Shown: positions 26,180 through 36,225 of the stretch, piece after piece
Numbering within the stretch: the first letter of the stretch is position 1
Layout: every line of letters starts with the position of its first letter
Assembly (NCBI GenBank): GCA_963718775.1
Contig: OY970377.1
Location: forward strand, 2,787,333-2,851,332
DNA from: VRUE01 sp963718775
GTDB lineage: Bacteria; Actinomycetota; Thermoleophilia; Solirubrobacterales; 70-9
DNA length: 64,000 nt
Reading direction: 5' to 3'
Translations under genes and position numbers: made by a program
The notes under the pieces: model-generated
What the model was told of the DNA's origin: nothing
The model's database searches: none
Seen by the model: the letters and a program-made list of their open reading frames with translations, nothing else

Positions 26180-27349
26180 ATGCGCGTTCTCATTCTTGGG
26201 GGCGACGGTTACCTGGGCTGGCCGACGGCCATGAGGTTCTCGGCTCGCGGTCACGAGGTCGCGGTCGTCGACGATTTCTCCCGCCGTCGCTGGCATGAGG
26301 AAGCCGGCACCGGCTCGCTGACGCCGATCGCCGGCCTCGAGCAGCGGATCGCCGCCTGGAAGGAGCTCTCCGGCGAGGAGATCCGCAGCTTCGTCGGCTC
26401 GGTTCAGGACGGCGACTTCCTCGACGGCGTCGTCGCCGAGACTCGCCCCGAGGCGGTCATCCACTACGGCCAGCAGGCCTCCGCGCCCTACTCGATGGCG
26501 TCGCGGGAGAAGGCGGTCGAGACCCAGTACGCGAACGTGATCGGCAACCTCAACCTGCTCTTCGCGATGCGCGACCACGTGCCCGATTGCCACCTGGTCA
26601 AGCTCGGCACGATGGGCGAGTACGGCCAGCCCGACATCGACATCGAGGAGGGCTACATCGAGATCGAGCACAAGGGGCGCAAGGACACCCTGCCGTTCCC
26701 GAAGCTCCCCGCCTCGCTGTATCACTGCTCGAAGGTCCACGACTCGACCAACATCCACTTCGCCTGTCGCACCTGGGGCCTGCGCGCCACCGACCTCAAC
26801 CAGGGCGTCGTCTACGGCATCGAGACCGAGGAGACGGCCCGCGACGAGCGGCTGATCACCCGTTTCGACTACGACGAGATCTTCGGCACCGTGCTCAACC
26901 GCTTCTGCCTGCAGGCGGTTATCGGGCACCCGCTCACCGTCTACGGGGCCGGCACGCAAACGCGCGGCTTCCTCAACATCCGCGACACGCTCGCTTGCGT
27001 CGAGCTGGCGGCGACGAATCCCGCCGAGCGCGGTGAGTTCCGCGTCTTCAACCAGTTCACCGAGCAGTTCTCGGTGCTGGAGCTCTCCGAGCTGGTCAAG
27101 CACGCCGGGGAGCACCTCGGCTACTCGGTGGAGATCCAGCATTGCGAGAACCCCCGGGTCGAGAAGGAGCAGCACTACTACAACGCCGTTCACACCAAGC
27201 TGCTCGACCTCGGCCTCGAGCCGACGCTGCTCGGCGAGGAGCTGGTCGAGTCGATGATCCACACGATCGAGCGCCACAAAGGCCACGTCATCGAGTCCTC
27301 GATCGACCCCCGCACGCGCTGGAATCCCGGCGCCCCGGTGAAGCTCTAA
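26180..27349 (+). CDS. sqd1: UDP-sulfoquinovose synthase-like NAD-dependent epimerase
   Basis: 389 residues of the extended short-chain dehydrogenase family. The NAD fold is VLILGGDGYLGWPTAMRFS and the active site is YHCSKVHDS (Tyr-x3-Lys). The long specific segments GTMGEYGQPDIDIEEGYIEI, KDTLPFPKLPASLYH and TDLNQGVVYGIETEE match SQD1/SqdB proteins, which turn UDP-glucose and sulfite into UDP-sulfoquinovose. The product could feed a sulfolipid or a surface glycan; the divergent GT39/GT2 genes favour a glycan or lipid headgroup made at the membrane. The true start is ATG 26180, not an earlier one. A TACCCT box lies 10 nt upstream. Confidence 0.87.
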   Translation: MRVLILGGDGYLGWPTAMRFSARGHEVAVVDDFSRRRWHEEAGTGSLTPIAGLEQRIAAWKELSGEEIRSFVGSVQDGDFLDGVVAETRPEAVIHYGQQASAPYSMASREKAVETQYANVIGNLNLLFAMRDHVPDCHLVKLGTMGEYGQPDIDIEEGYIEIEHKGRKDTLPFPKLPASLYHCSKVHDSTNIHFACRTWGLRATDLNQGVVYGIETEETARDERLITRFDYDEIFGTVLNRFCLQAVIGHPLTVYGAGTQTRGFLNIRDTLACVELAATNPAERGEFRVFNQFTEQFSVLELSELVKHAGEHLGYSVEIQHCENPRVEKEQHYYNAVHTKLLDLGLEPTLLGEELVESMIHTIERHKGHVIESSIDPRTRWNPGAPVKL

Positions 27350-27361
27350 ACCTCCTGCATG

Positions 27362-27377
27362 GCGGGCACAGGCCCGC
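27362..27377. terminator. Small hairpin between sqd1 and ilvB
   Basis: GCGGGC, loop ACAG, GCCCGC, 12 nt after the sqd1 stop and 19 nt before the ilvB start. There is no T run. It could end sqd1 or shape the ilvB leader. Confidence 0.35.
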
Positions 27378-27396
27378 TGGTACCATCGCGATTCCC

Positions 27397-29075
<1,679 letters not shown>

Positions 29076-29076
<1 letters not shown>

Positions 29077-29621
29077 TGGAGGCCGGGACCCCAGAGCTGG
29101 TCAAACTCGAGGAGCTGCGCGTTCCCGGCCAGCTCAGCGGGCGCAAACACATCCTCTCGATCCTGGTCGAGAACAAGCCGGGCGTGCTGGCCCGCGTCGC
29201 CGGCCTCTTCTCGCGCCGCGGCTTCAACATCGACACGCTCGCCGTCGGCCCGACCGACGATCCCAGCGTCTCTCGCATCACCCTCACCCTCGACGGCGCC
29301 GTCCACCCGATCGACCAGGTGACCAAGCAGCTGCACAAGCTGGTCAATGTCCTGAAGATCCGCGACATGGAGCCGGAGGAGACGGTTGCCCGCGAGATGG
29401 CGATGTTCAAGGTCTCCTCGGCGGTCGAGAACCGCGCCGAGATCATCCAGTTCGCGGAGATCTTCCGTGCCAAGATCGTCGACGTCGCCCGTCGCACGAT
29501 GACGATCGAGGTCACCGGTTCCGCCGAAAAGATCGAGGCCTTCGAGCGGATGATCCGCCCTCACGGCCTGGTCGAAATGGTTCGCACGGGAGAGATTGCG
29601 ATCGCCCGTGGTGCCGACTGA
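29076..29621 (+). CDS. ilvN: Acetolactate synthase, small regulatory subunit
   Basis: 181 residues. The N-terminal ACT domain (about 25-100) has ILVENKPGVLARVAGLFSRR and GFNIDTLAVGPTDD, the valine-binding region. The C-terminal ACT-like domain follows from EMAMFKVSSAVENRAEI to VEMVRTGEIAIARG. It confers valine feedback inhibition on IlvB. It overlaps ilvB by 1 nt and the menF start by about 14 nt. Confidence 0.95.
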
Positions 29622-30999
29622 GACCCTTCTCGCTGGTTTTCGTCAGGGGGTAGGACGGGCGGTTGCCCGCGGGCGGCGGACGCTTGTGAGCTTCACCGTC
29701 CCCGTCGAGGGGGTCGATCCCTGCGCGGCGGTGTTCGCCTCGCGGCTCGCCTCCGATCGCTGGTTCTGCTGGGAGCAGCCGGATCGAGAGTTTGCCCTTG
29801 CGTCCGTGGGCGTCGCTCACGAGGCGACGTCGCGCGGGCGGAGCCGCTTTCGCGATGTCGCGCGCGAGTGCCTGGGCGGTCGTGACGCGATCGTCGACGA
29901 GCCGCCGGGCCTGCCGGCGGGCGCCGGCGCGGTCTGGGTTGGCGGTTTCGCTTTCGACCCGGAAGGCGGCGGCTCCTCGACCTGGTCTTCGCTGGAGCCT
30001 GCTTCCCTGGTGCTGCCCGAGCTCTCGATCTGCCGCAGCGGCGGGGAGACCTTCGCCACGCTCAACGCGGTCGTCCATCCCGGCGAGGATGCCGCCGAGC
30101 GGGTGGGCGCAGCAGAGGCTCGTCTGACCGGGCTGCGCTCTGACCCGTTGCCGCTGCTCGACCCGCACCCGACCTCGCGGGTCGAGATCAGCAGCGTGCG
30201 CCCGCCGGGAGACTTCGAGCGCACGATCGCGACCGCGACCGATCGGATCGATGCCGGCGAGATGTCCAAGGTCGTGCTCGCCCGCGAGGTGCTGGTCAGC
30301 GCCGGCTCCGCCCACGATCCCGCCTCCCTCTTCGGCGCCATCCGCGAGCAGTTCTCCTCATGCTTCTGCTTTTGCTGCGGGACGCCGGAGGCGGCCTTCA
30401 TCGGCGCCAGCCCGGAGCTGTTGCTGCGCCGCTCGGGGGCGAGTCTCTCAACCGTCGCCCTCGCCGGCTCCACCCGGCGCAGCTCCGACCCGGCGGTGGA
30501 CGACCATCTCGGCGAGCAGTTGCTGCGCAGCGACAAGGACCGCCGCGAGCACGCGATCGTCGCCGAGCGGATCGCCCGCGCCCTGCGTCCTCACTCGGTA
30601 TGGGTCGAGAAAGGACCCGAGCCAGAGATCGTCAAGGTGGCAAACATCCAGCATCTCGCGACGCCGGTCGTCGCCCAGCTCGCCGAGCCGCGCTCGGCGG
30701 TCGAGCTGGCGGGCATGCTGCATCCGACCCCGGCCGTCGGCGGCGAGCCCTGGCCAGCCGCCGCTGCGGTTATCGCCGAGCTCGAGCAGATGGACCGCGG
30801 CTGGTACGCCGGTCCGGTCGGCTGGATGGACGCCACCGAGGACGGCGAATTCTGTGTCGCCCTGCGCAGCGCCCTGCTCCGCGATCGAGAGGCCCATCTC
30901 TACGCGGGCGTCGGCGTGGTCGCCGGCTCCGATCCCGCCGCCGAGCTCGCCGAGACCGAGATCAAGCTCGGTGCCCTGTTGCCGCTGCTGGCTGAGTGA
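29608..30999 (+). CDS. menF: Isochorismate synthase (menaquinone biosynthesis)
   Basis: Converts chorismate to isochorismate, the entry to menaquinone. About 463 residues. The chorismate-binding fold is at the C-terminus: EMSKVVLAREVLV (Lys base), GASPELLLRRSG, VALAGSTRRSSD, KVANIQHLATPV, LHPTPAVGGEP, MDRGWYAGPVGWMD, and VGVVAGSDPAAELAETEIKL. The Lys-Val-Ala-Asn-Ile-Gln-His pattern and HPTPAVGG indicate isochorismate rather than anthranilate synthase. The GTG pair at 29608/29611 overlaps the ilvN end, so menF is in the ilvBN transcript, apart from the other men genes. Confidence 0.88.
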   Translation: MVPTETLLAGFRQGVGRAVARGRRTLVSFTVPVEGVDPCAAVFASRLASDRWFCWEQPDREFALASVGVAHEATSRGRSRFRDVARECLGGRDAIVDEPPGLPAGAGAVWVGGFAFDPEGGGSSTWSSLEPASLVLPELSICRSGGETFATLNAVVHPGEDAAERVGAAEARLTGLRSDPLPLLDPHPTSRVEISSVRPPGDFERTIATATDRIDAGEMSKVVLAREVLVSAGSAHDPASLFGAIREQFSSCFCFCCGTPEAAFIGASPELLLRRSGASLSTVALAGSTRRSSDPAVDDHLGEQLLRSDKDRREHAIVAERIARALRPHSVWVEKGPEPEIVKVANIQHLATPVVAQLAEPRSAVELAGMLHPTPAVGGEPWPAAAAVIAELEQMDRGWYAGPVGWMDATEDGEFCVALRSALLRDREAHLYAGVGVVAGSDPAAELAETEIKLGALLPLLAE

Positions 31000-31028
31000 G
31001 TTACCCCGATGTACCCGGATAGGTAAGG

Positions 31029-32138
31029 ATGTGTCGGGTGATACGGCGCGTGCTGGGGCTGGGGGTAATCGTGGTGGCGCTTGGAGCGGTGGCTGGGAGC
31101 GCTGTCGCGGCGGCGCCAGAGGGCCCACGTCTGGCGCTTACAGAGTTCGGCCTCAAACCGCTTCGACTCGAACTCCTCACAATCGACCAGACCGGCGGCA
31201 CGCCGGCCAGGATCGCCGGGGGAGGGAAGCGCAGTCGACCTTTGCTCTATCCGTTTTCGGCGCCATCGTGGTCTCCAGACGGTGCCCTCATCGCCTTCAG
31301 CGCAGTGGCCAGCAAAATCGAGGGTGACGAGCATCCGCGCCTGGAGATATTCGTCGCGTCCTCCGATGGGAGTGGCATTCGCCCGGTGCCTGGGACGAGC
31401 GAAGGCTACGGTCCGGTCTTTGCGCCTGACGGTCGCACCATCGCCTTCGCTCGTGCGCCGAAGCAAGTGCGGCCCAAGAGTCGCGACGAAGACACCGCCA
31501 CTCTCCGCGATAGGCCGGGGGGCGCTTTGCGAAGCGTTTCGGCATGGCTCGTCGATATCGACGGCGGTGAGCCGCGCCAGCTGACCAAGTGGCGAGATGG
31601 CCTCAATAATTTCCCGTCTTCCTTCTCTCCGGATGGCTCGCTACTGGCGATGACACGGGTCGACGAACGGCGTGCTCAGGACCGCGAAGCGGTCGTGTTG
31701 CAACTGGGCACAGGTCGGGTCGAGGTGCTCTCGGAGAATGGCTCAGAGCCGGCCTACTCGCCGGATGGATCTCAGATCGCGCTTCTCCGCACGTATGTGC
31801 GGCCAAAGCACGACAGAGGAAAGAGCCGCGTAGCGGAGACTTCCGACCTCTACCTCCTCGGCGCCGATGGCTCGCATCTCCGTCGGCTTACCGATACCCC
31901 CGCCAAGAGAGAGGTGGCTCCAAGTTGGGATCCGTCTGGGCAGCGCCTTGCCTACGCTCAATTCAGGGGTGACGAGTCGGAAGCTTCCCTGTTCGGGTTC
32001 GGTGGCGCGATCATGGAGATCAACGCCGACGGCACCTGCCGAACGAAAGTGTTGAGCGCTAGGGAAACGGCCGTCTACGGTCCTGTCTGGCAGCCCGGCG
32101 CCGGCCGCGAGGCGGGCCGGATCGAGTGTGCCGGCTGA
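31029..32138 (+). CDS. Secreted TolB/PD40-type beta-propeller protein
   Basis: 369 residues. A signal peptide of about 27 residues (RRVLGLGVIVVALGAVAGSA) is followed by repeated WD40-like PD40 units with the S-P-D-G signature: PSWSPDGALIAFSA, PVFAPDGRTIAFAR, SSFSPDGSLLAMTR, PAYSPDGSQIALLR and PSWDPSGQRLAYAQ. Such propellers bind peptides or act as scaffolds; there is no enzymatic motif. Base composition is less GC-biased than in neighbours. It is convergent with the acyltransferase gene, separated by 1 bp. Confidence 0.8.
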   Translation: MCRVIRRVLGLGVIVVALGAVAGSAVAAAPEGPRLALTEFGLKPLRLELLTIDQTGGTPARIAGGGKRSRPLLYPFSAPSWSPDGALIAFSAVASKIEGDEHPRLEIFVASSDGSGIRPVPGTSEGYGPVFAPDGRTIAFARAPKQVRPKSRDEDTATLRDRPGGALRSVSAWLVDIDGGEPRQLTKWRDGLNNFPSSFSPDGSLLAMTRVDERRAQDREAVVLQLGTGRVEVLSENGSEPAYSPDGSQIALLRTYVRPKHDRGKSRVAETSDLYLLGADGSHLRRLTDTPAKREVAPSWDPSGQRLAYAQFRGDESEASLFGFGGAIMEINADGTCRTKVLSARETAVYGPVWQPGAGREAGRIECAG

Positions 32139-32139
32139 T

Positions 32140-33297
32140 CTATCCGGGGCCGGCGAGCGCCGGCCTGGCGTCTACCTCCGGCCTTTTCGTTTCCTGGCGC
32201 TGGCGTGGCCCGTGCAGGACGCGGCCGATCGCGGTGTGGCGGACGAAGGCGCCGTAGGCGGGGTAGATCACGGCGAGCGTGGCCGCGACGAGGATCACCA
32301 GGCGCAGCGAGTTCGGCATCGCCAGCTCGAAGAGGACGATCGCGAATGCGGCCATGACCGGGAAGTGGCTCAGGTAGATCCAGTAAGAGGCGTCTGCCCA
32401 GTAGCGCAGCCGCGGAGATGGCTGGCGCAGAAAGCGCCGCGCGAGGCCGAGCATCGCGAAGACGAGCGACCAGGTGGCGATCGAGAGCAATAGCAGGGCC
32501 AGCAGGTGCAGCCCTCTGCTGGTGCCGATCGAGGGGGTGCCCTGGAGGAGGAACAGGGCCAGCGCCGGTGGCAGCGAGAGGGCGGCGTAGAGCGCGTACC
32601 GATGTGGCCGCGCCTCGACGTTCTCGCGTAGTCCCCGGATCGCGAAGAGAGCCCAGCCGATCGCGAAAAAGAGGCCGTAGTAAGCGAGTAGGCCAAGGTC
32701 AGGGACAAAGCTTTCCCCCGTTGCTTCGGCCATCCAGGTTGGTTGCCGGTAAAGGAGGAGAGCGCACGGTGCGGCAAGCAGCAGCGGGGCAAGGCTGTGC
32801 GGGACGAGGCGGGAGCCGCCACGGTGCAACAGCCCTCTGAGGCCCGCGTTGCGGCCCAGGACGCGTTGCGCGATCAGCGCCACCGCGTAGAGCGTCGCCA
32901 AATACCAGAGGAACCACACGTATGAGGGGTGCGGATCGGTGAAGGCGGCGATCCCGGTTGCTTCATGGCTGATTGTGACCGTCGCCGTCTTCTGGAATAG
33001 AAGGGTCAGAACCGGCCCAACCACCACGACGACGACCACGAAGGGAATGCCTATTCGGACCAGCCGGTTGCGGACGACCGCGCTTGTGCCGCGAGCGTCG
33101 AGCAGCAGGGCCGCGAAGAAGCCGGCGACGAGGAAGAAGAGCGGCAGGCGGAAAACGTGGATCAGCCAGTAGAGCGTCGCCTCAGCGTCGTTCCAGCCAC
33201 CGCGCAGGCCCATCATCGCGACGGCATGAGCCGGCAGGATCAAGACCATGGTGAGGGCGCGCAGGGCGTCGAGGTGGTGCAGCCGGTCGGAGCTCAT
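32140..33297 (-). CDS. Acyltransferase 3 family integral membrane protein
   Basis: 385 residues with about ten transmembrane segments. The N-terminal signature HHLDALRALTMVLILPAHAV, with conserved Arg and His, and the RLPLFFLVAGFFAALL helix are typical of acyltransferase 3/OpgC-like proteins, which acylate surface sugars. The ASYWIYLSHFPVMAAF helix is also conserved. The ATG overlaps the menD stop by 4 nt (ATGA), so it is co-translated with menD although its role seems unrelated; it might modify the glycan made by the 22-27 kb locus. Confidence 0.85.
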   Translation of the reverse strand: MSSDRLHHLDALRALTMVLILPAHAVAMMGLRGGWNDAEATLYWLIHVFRLPLFFLVAGFFAALLLDARGTSAVVRNRLVRIGIPFVVVVVVVGPVLTLLFQKTATVTISHEATGIAAFTDPHPSYVWFLWYLATLYAVALIAQRVLGRNAGLRGLLHRGGSRLVPHSLAPLLLAAPCALLLYRQPTWMAEATGESFVPDLGLLAYYGLFFAIGWALFAIRGLRENVEARPHRYALYAALSLPPALALFLLQGTPSIGTSRGLHLLALLLLSIATWSLVFAMLGLARRFLRQPSPRLRYWADASYWIYLSHFPVMAAFAIVLFELAMPNSLRLVILVAATLAVIYPAYGAFVRHTAIGRVLHGPRQRQETKRPEVDARPALAGPG

Positions 33298-35039
33298 CCG
33301 CTGATTGCCTGGGCAACCGCGGCGTTCATGCGACCGTGCAGGTCGACGTTTTCCCGACGATCGGTCTGGGCCTCGATCAAGCTGGTGCCGGCTGCCAGCG
33401 CATCGGGCAGTTCGGCGAGCGCGTCCAGCTTGCGATGGGGCAGGTCGAAGAGCGCGGCCGCGCGAGCGACCTCGACGCCTCGCGGTGTGCCGAGCAACGC
33501 TTCGAACTCTTCTGCGGCCAGCGCCTCGGCCTGGGGCAAGAAGCCGAAGATGCCGCCGCCGTCATTGTCGATGACGACGATTCGCACCGGCGTGGAAACG
33601 TCGCGTAGGGCGGCAAGTCCGCCGATGTCGTGCAGTAGGCCAAGGTCGCCGGTGAGGATCGTGGTCGGGCGGCCGCTGGCGTGGGCAGCGCCGATGCCTG
33701 ACGAGATGAGGCCGTCGATGCCGTTGGCGCCGCGGTTGCAGAGGAAGAGGGCATCGGTCTCGACCGGTGGCAGGAACGCCTCCTGGTCGCGAATCGGCAT
33801 GCTCGAGGCGGTGTAGACGAGATCTCCGTCGCGGTGGGCTTGGCCGAGGGCGGCGTGGAGGCCGGGCTCGCTCAGCGCGTCGAGGCTGTCCAGCTCGGCG
33901 GTCAGGGCCTCGCGTGCGCTTGCGTCCGCCTCGAGCCAGCGAGATGGCGCCGGCCGGCCCTCGCCGCCGAGGCGCGCCGCCCAGCCAGCCGCCAGCTCGG
34001 TCGGATCGGCGCGCAGCAGCGCCGCGGCCCTGTGGGTCGGCTCGTTCCAGCCACAGCGCGGGTCGACGACGATCTGGTCGGCGCGGCTGGCCGCAAGCCA
34101 GCTGCGCAACGGCTTGCTGGTCGGCATCTCGCCAAAGCGCAGGACCAGTTTCGGCGTCACCGATTCGCGGAAGCCCTCGTCGCGCAGAAGTTGGTCGTAG
34201 GCGCCGATGACGTGCGAGCGGTCGTGCGGCCCGCAGCGAAGCTGCGACGTCGGCTCGGCGAGGATCGGGTAGCCGGCCGCTTTGGCCAGCGCGGCAAGCG
34301 GCTCGCGCAGCTCCGCGTCGAGTTGGCGGCCGGCGACGATCACCCCAGAGCGCGCCTCGCGGATGTGGCCGGCGACCTCGTCGAGCAGGAAGGCGGACGG
34401 CTCGATGTCGATCGGCGTCACCGCGGTCAGCGGCCGCACGTCACGCCCCCGCAGGGCAAGCGGATCGGTTGCGCTCACCGCGCCCTCGATTGCCAGCGGC
34501 GCCAGCGGCTCGCGCCAGGGGAGGTTGAGGTGGACCGGTCCCGGTCGCGGCTCGCCGCGGGCGGCGGTCAGGGCGCGGCAGGCCACCGAGCGGTAGTGGA
34601 GCAGTCCCACGTCGTCGGCCACGTGCGTGCCCACTTCGCAGAACCAGCGCACCGAGGAGCCGTAGAGCTTCAGCTGGTCGATCGTCTGCCCGGCGCCGAT
34701 CCCGCGCAGCTCCGGAGGGCGGTCGGCGGTCAGCGCGATCAGCGGCAGCGCCGACTCGTCGGCCTCGCAGATCGCCGGGTGGTAGTTCGCCGCGGCCGTG
34801 CCCGAGGTGCAGAGCATCGCTACCGGTGAGGCGGTCGCCTGTGCGGCCCCAAGCGCGAAGAAGGCTGCCGAGCGCTCGTCGAGGATCACGCTCACCTCGA
34901 TCTCCGGCTGGCGCCAGAGCGCCACCGCGAGTGGGGTGGAGCGCGAGCCGGGGGAGACGACCGCGTGGCGCACGCCTCCCCGCGCCAGCTCCTCGACGAA
35001 GGCAGAGGCAAGCGCGGTGTTGGCGTTGGTCGAGTCCAT
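33294..35039 (-). CDS. menD: SEPHCHC synthase (menaquinone biosynthesis)
   Basis: ThDP enzyme joining isochorismate and 2-oxoglutarate. 581 residues from ATG 35039. The N-terminal PYR domain has VVSPGSRSTPLAVAL and VILDERSAAFFALGAA (ThDP-activating Glu), then MLCTSGTAAANYHPA and LTADRPPELRGIGAGQTIDQ. The C-terminal PP domain has NRGANGIDGLISSGIG, LTGDLGLLHDIGGL and VVIDNDGGGIFGFLPQ. The frame is open far upstream, but TAGTCT (35053-35048) ends 8 nt before this ATG and the family starts here. The stop overlaps the acyltransferase start. Confidence 0.93.
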   Translation of the reverse strand: MDSTNANTALASAFVEELARGGVRHAVVSPGSRSTPLAVALWRQPEIEVSVILDERSAAFFALGAAQATASPVAMLCTSGTAAANYHPAICEADESALPLIALTADRPPELRGIGAGQTIDQLKLYGSSVRWFCEVGTHVADDVGLLHYRSVACRALTAARGEPRPGPVHLNLPWREPLAPLAIEGAVSATDPLALRGRDVRPLTAVTPIDIEPSAFLLDEVAGHIREARSGVIVAGRQLDAELREPLAALAKAAGYPILAEPTSQLRCGPHDRSHVIGAYDQLLRDEGFRESVTPKLVLRFGEMPTSKPLRSWLAASRADQIVVDPRCGWNEPTHRAAALLRADPTELAAGWAARLGGEGRPAPSRWLEADASAREALTAELDSLDALSEPGLHAALGQAHRDGDLVYTASSMPIRDQEAFLPPVETDALFLCNRGANGIDGLISSGIGAAHASGRPTTILTGDLGLLHDIGGLAALRDVSTPVRIVVIDNDGGGIFGFLPQAEALAAEEFEALLGTPRGVEVARAAALFDLPHRKLDALAELPDALAAGTSLIEAQTDRRENVDLHGRMNAAVAQAISG

Positions 35040-35047
35040 CGTCGGAG

Positions 35048-35053
35048 AGACTA
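35048..35053 (-). promoter_or_regulatory. -10 box TAGTCT of menD
   Basis: On the minus strand TAGTCT, 8 nt, ATG 35039. It lies directly beside the palindrome at 35055-35091. Confidence 0.55.
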
Positions 35054-35054
35054 T

Positions 35055-35091
35055 TGGCGACTTACCCGTCCATATGACGGGAAAGTCGCCA
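35055..35091. repeat. Palindrome between menC and menD
   Basis: The 16-nt arms TGGCGACTTACCCGTC (35055-35070) and 35076-35091 have one mismatch and a 5-nt loop CATAT. It starts 6 nt past the menC stop on the minus strand and ends next to the menD -10 box, so it may end menC transcription or act as a menD operator. Confidence 0.65.
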
Positions 35092-35097
35092 GGCCGG

Positions 35098-36156
35098 TCA
35101 GATGCGATGCGCCTGCAGCGCCGCCTCGTCGATCTCGACGCCGAGTCCGGGGCCTGCGGGGGGGAAGAGCATTCCGTCGCGAACCTCGCACTCGACCGAG
35201 GCGACGGTCGAGGCGAAGAGGCGCTGCGTGGCGAGCCCGTGGGCAAGGCTGGGGCCGTCCTCGCCGCTGGCCTCTCGCAGAGTCTGCGCGACCTGCGCCG
35301 CGGCGGCGATCCCCACCGGGCCGTCGAGCGCGCTGGAGAGGTAGGACGGCAGCACCTCGGCGATCTCGATCGCGGCCTCGGGGCCGCCAACCTTGGAGAG
35401 CTTGATTCCAGTCAGAGAGCAGGCGCGCATCGTCCGCGCCCGCTCGGCGTCGGCCTTGCTCTCGACGCTCTCGTCAGCGGCGATCGGAATCGAGGTTGAG
35501 GCCGCCACCTCGGCTGCTTCGGCGAGTGTCGCCACCGGTTGCTCGGCAAGCTCGACCTCGAGCGGCTCGAGCGCTTTGAGCATCTGCTTCGCCGTCTCGA
35601 CGTCCCAGGCTGCGTTGGCATCGACGCGGATCTGTGCCCGCGGCCCGATCGCCTCGCGCACCGCGTAAACCTGGCCGAAGTCATCGTTCGTCCCAAGCTT
35701 CAGCTTGAAGGTGTCGAAGCCGTCCTCGGCCCAGCGCGTGGCCTCGGCGGCGACCGCCGCCGGCTCCCCGGCGACCAGGGTCGCGTTGCACTCGACCGCC
35801 TCGGTCTCGACTCCCGCGACGGAGCCTTCCGCCGCCGCCCGGCGACCCCGCAGGTCGAGCAGCGCGGTGAGCGCCGCGCAGCGGGCTGGGGCGGAGAGGC
35901 CGACGGCGTCGCTGCGCAGGGTCGCCTCGTCGAGCGAGTCGCGGTCGCCAAGCCGCTCGAGCTCAGCGACCACCGCTGCGAGGCCCATGCCGCCGCGCAG
36001 GGAGAGCGGCACCGCTTCCCCCAGACCGACCAGGCCGTCGGCGGAACGCAGGCGCAGCAGCACCATCTCGCGCCGATCGAGCGATCCCCGCGCGGTCACG
36101 TAAGGCGCGCGAAACGGCAACGCGTAAGGAACGACCTCAACTTCGGCGATCTTCAT
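35098..36156 (-). CDS. menC: o-Succinylbenzoate synthase
   Basis: Enolase-superfamily dehydratase forming o-succinylbenzoate. 352 residues from ATG 36156. The muconate-lactonising-type barrel shows the base pair Lys-x-Lys in FDTFKLKLGTND, metal ligands in IRVDANAAWD, LAEQPVATL and IPIAADESV, and the second Lys in TGIKLSKVGG. A related dipeptide epimerase is the main alternative, but the men context settles it. An upstream ATG at 36162 overlaps the region just after a TAGACC box (36169-36164), and the second ATG lies 7 nt after it, so the second is chosen. Confidence 0.9.
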   Translation of the reverse strand: MKIAEVEVVPYALPFRAPYVTARGSLDRREMVLLRLRSADGLVGLGEAVPLSLRGGMGLAAVVAELERLGDRDSLDEATLRSDAVGLSAPARCAALTALLDLRGRRAAAEGSVAGVETEAVECNATLVAGEPAAVAAEATRWAEDGFDTFKLKLGTNDDFGQVYAVREAIGPRAQIRVDANAAWDVETAKQMLKALEPLEVELAEQPVATLAEAAEVAASTSIPIAADESVESKADAERARTMRACSLTGIKLSKVGGPEAAIEIAEVLPSYLSSALDGPVGIAAAAQVAQTLREASGEDGPSLAHGLATQRLFASTVASVECEVRDGMLFPPAGPGLGVEIDEAALQAHRI

Positions 36157-36163
36157 ACCCATA

Positions 36164-36169
36164 GGTCTA
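36164..36169 (-). promoter_or_regulatory. -10 box TAGACC of menC
   Basis: On the minus strand TAGACC, 7 nt, ATG 36156. The last base departs from TAnnnT. Confidence 0.45.
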
Positions 36170-36171
36170 CG

Positions 36172-36222
36172 CGAACTGCATCAACTTCTCCACCTGTCGG
36201 ATAGAGAAGTTGATGCAGTTCG
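36172..36222. repeat. Palindromic element, copy 2 of 2 (CGAACTGCATCAA arms)
   Basis: Perfect 19-nt arms CGAACTGCATCAACTTCTC (36172-36190) and 36204-36222 with a 13-nt loop. It lies between the menA stop and the menC -10 box, with 3 bp and 2 bp to spare. Copy 1 is at 556-606. Confidence 0.8.
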
Positions 36223-36225
36223 GCC

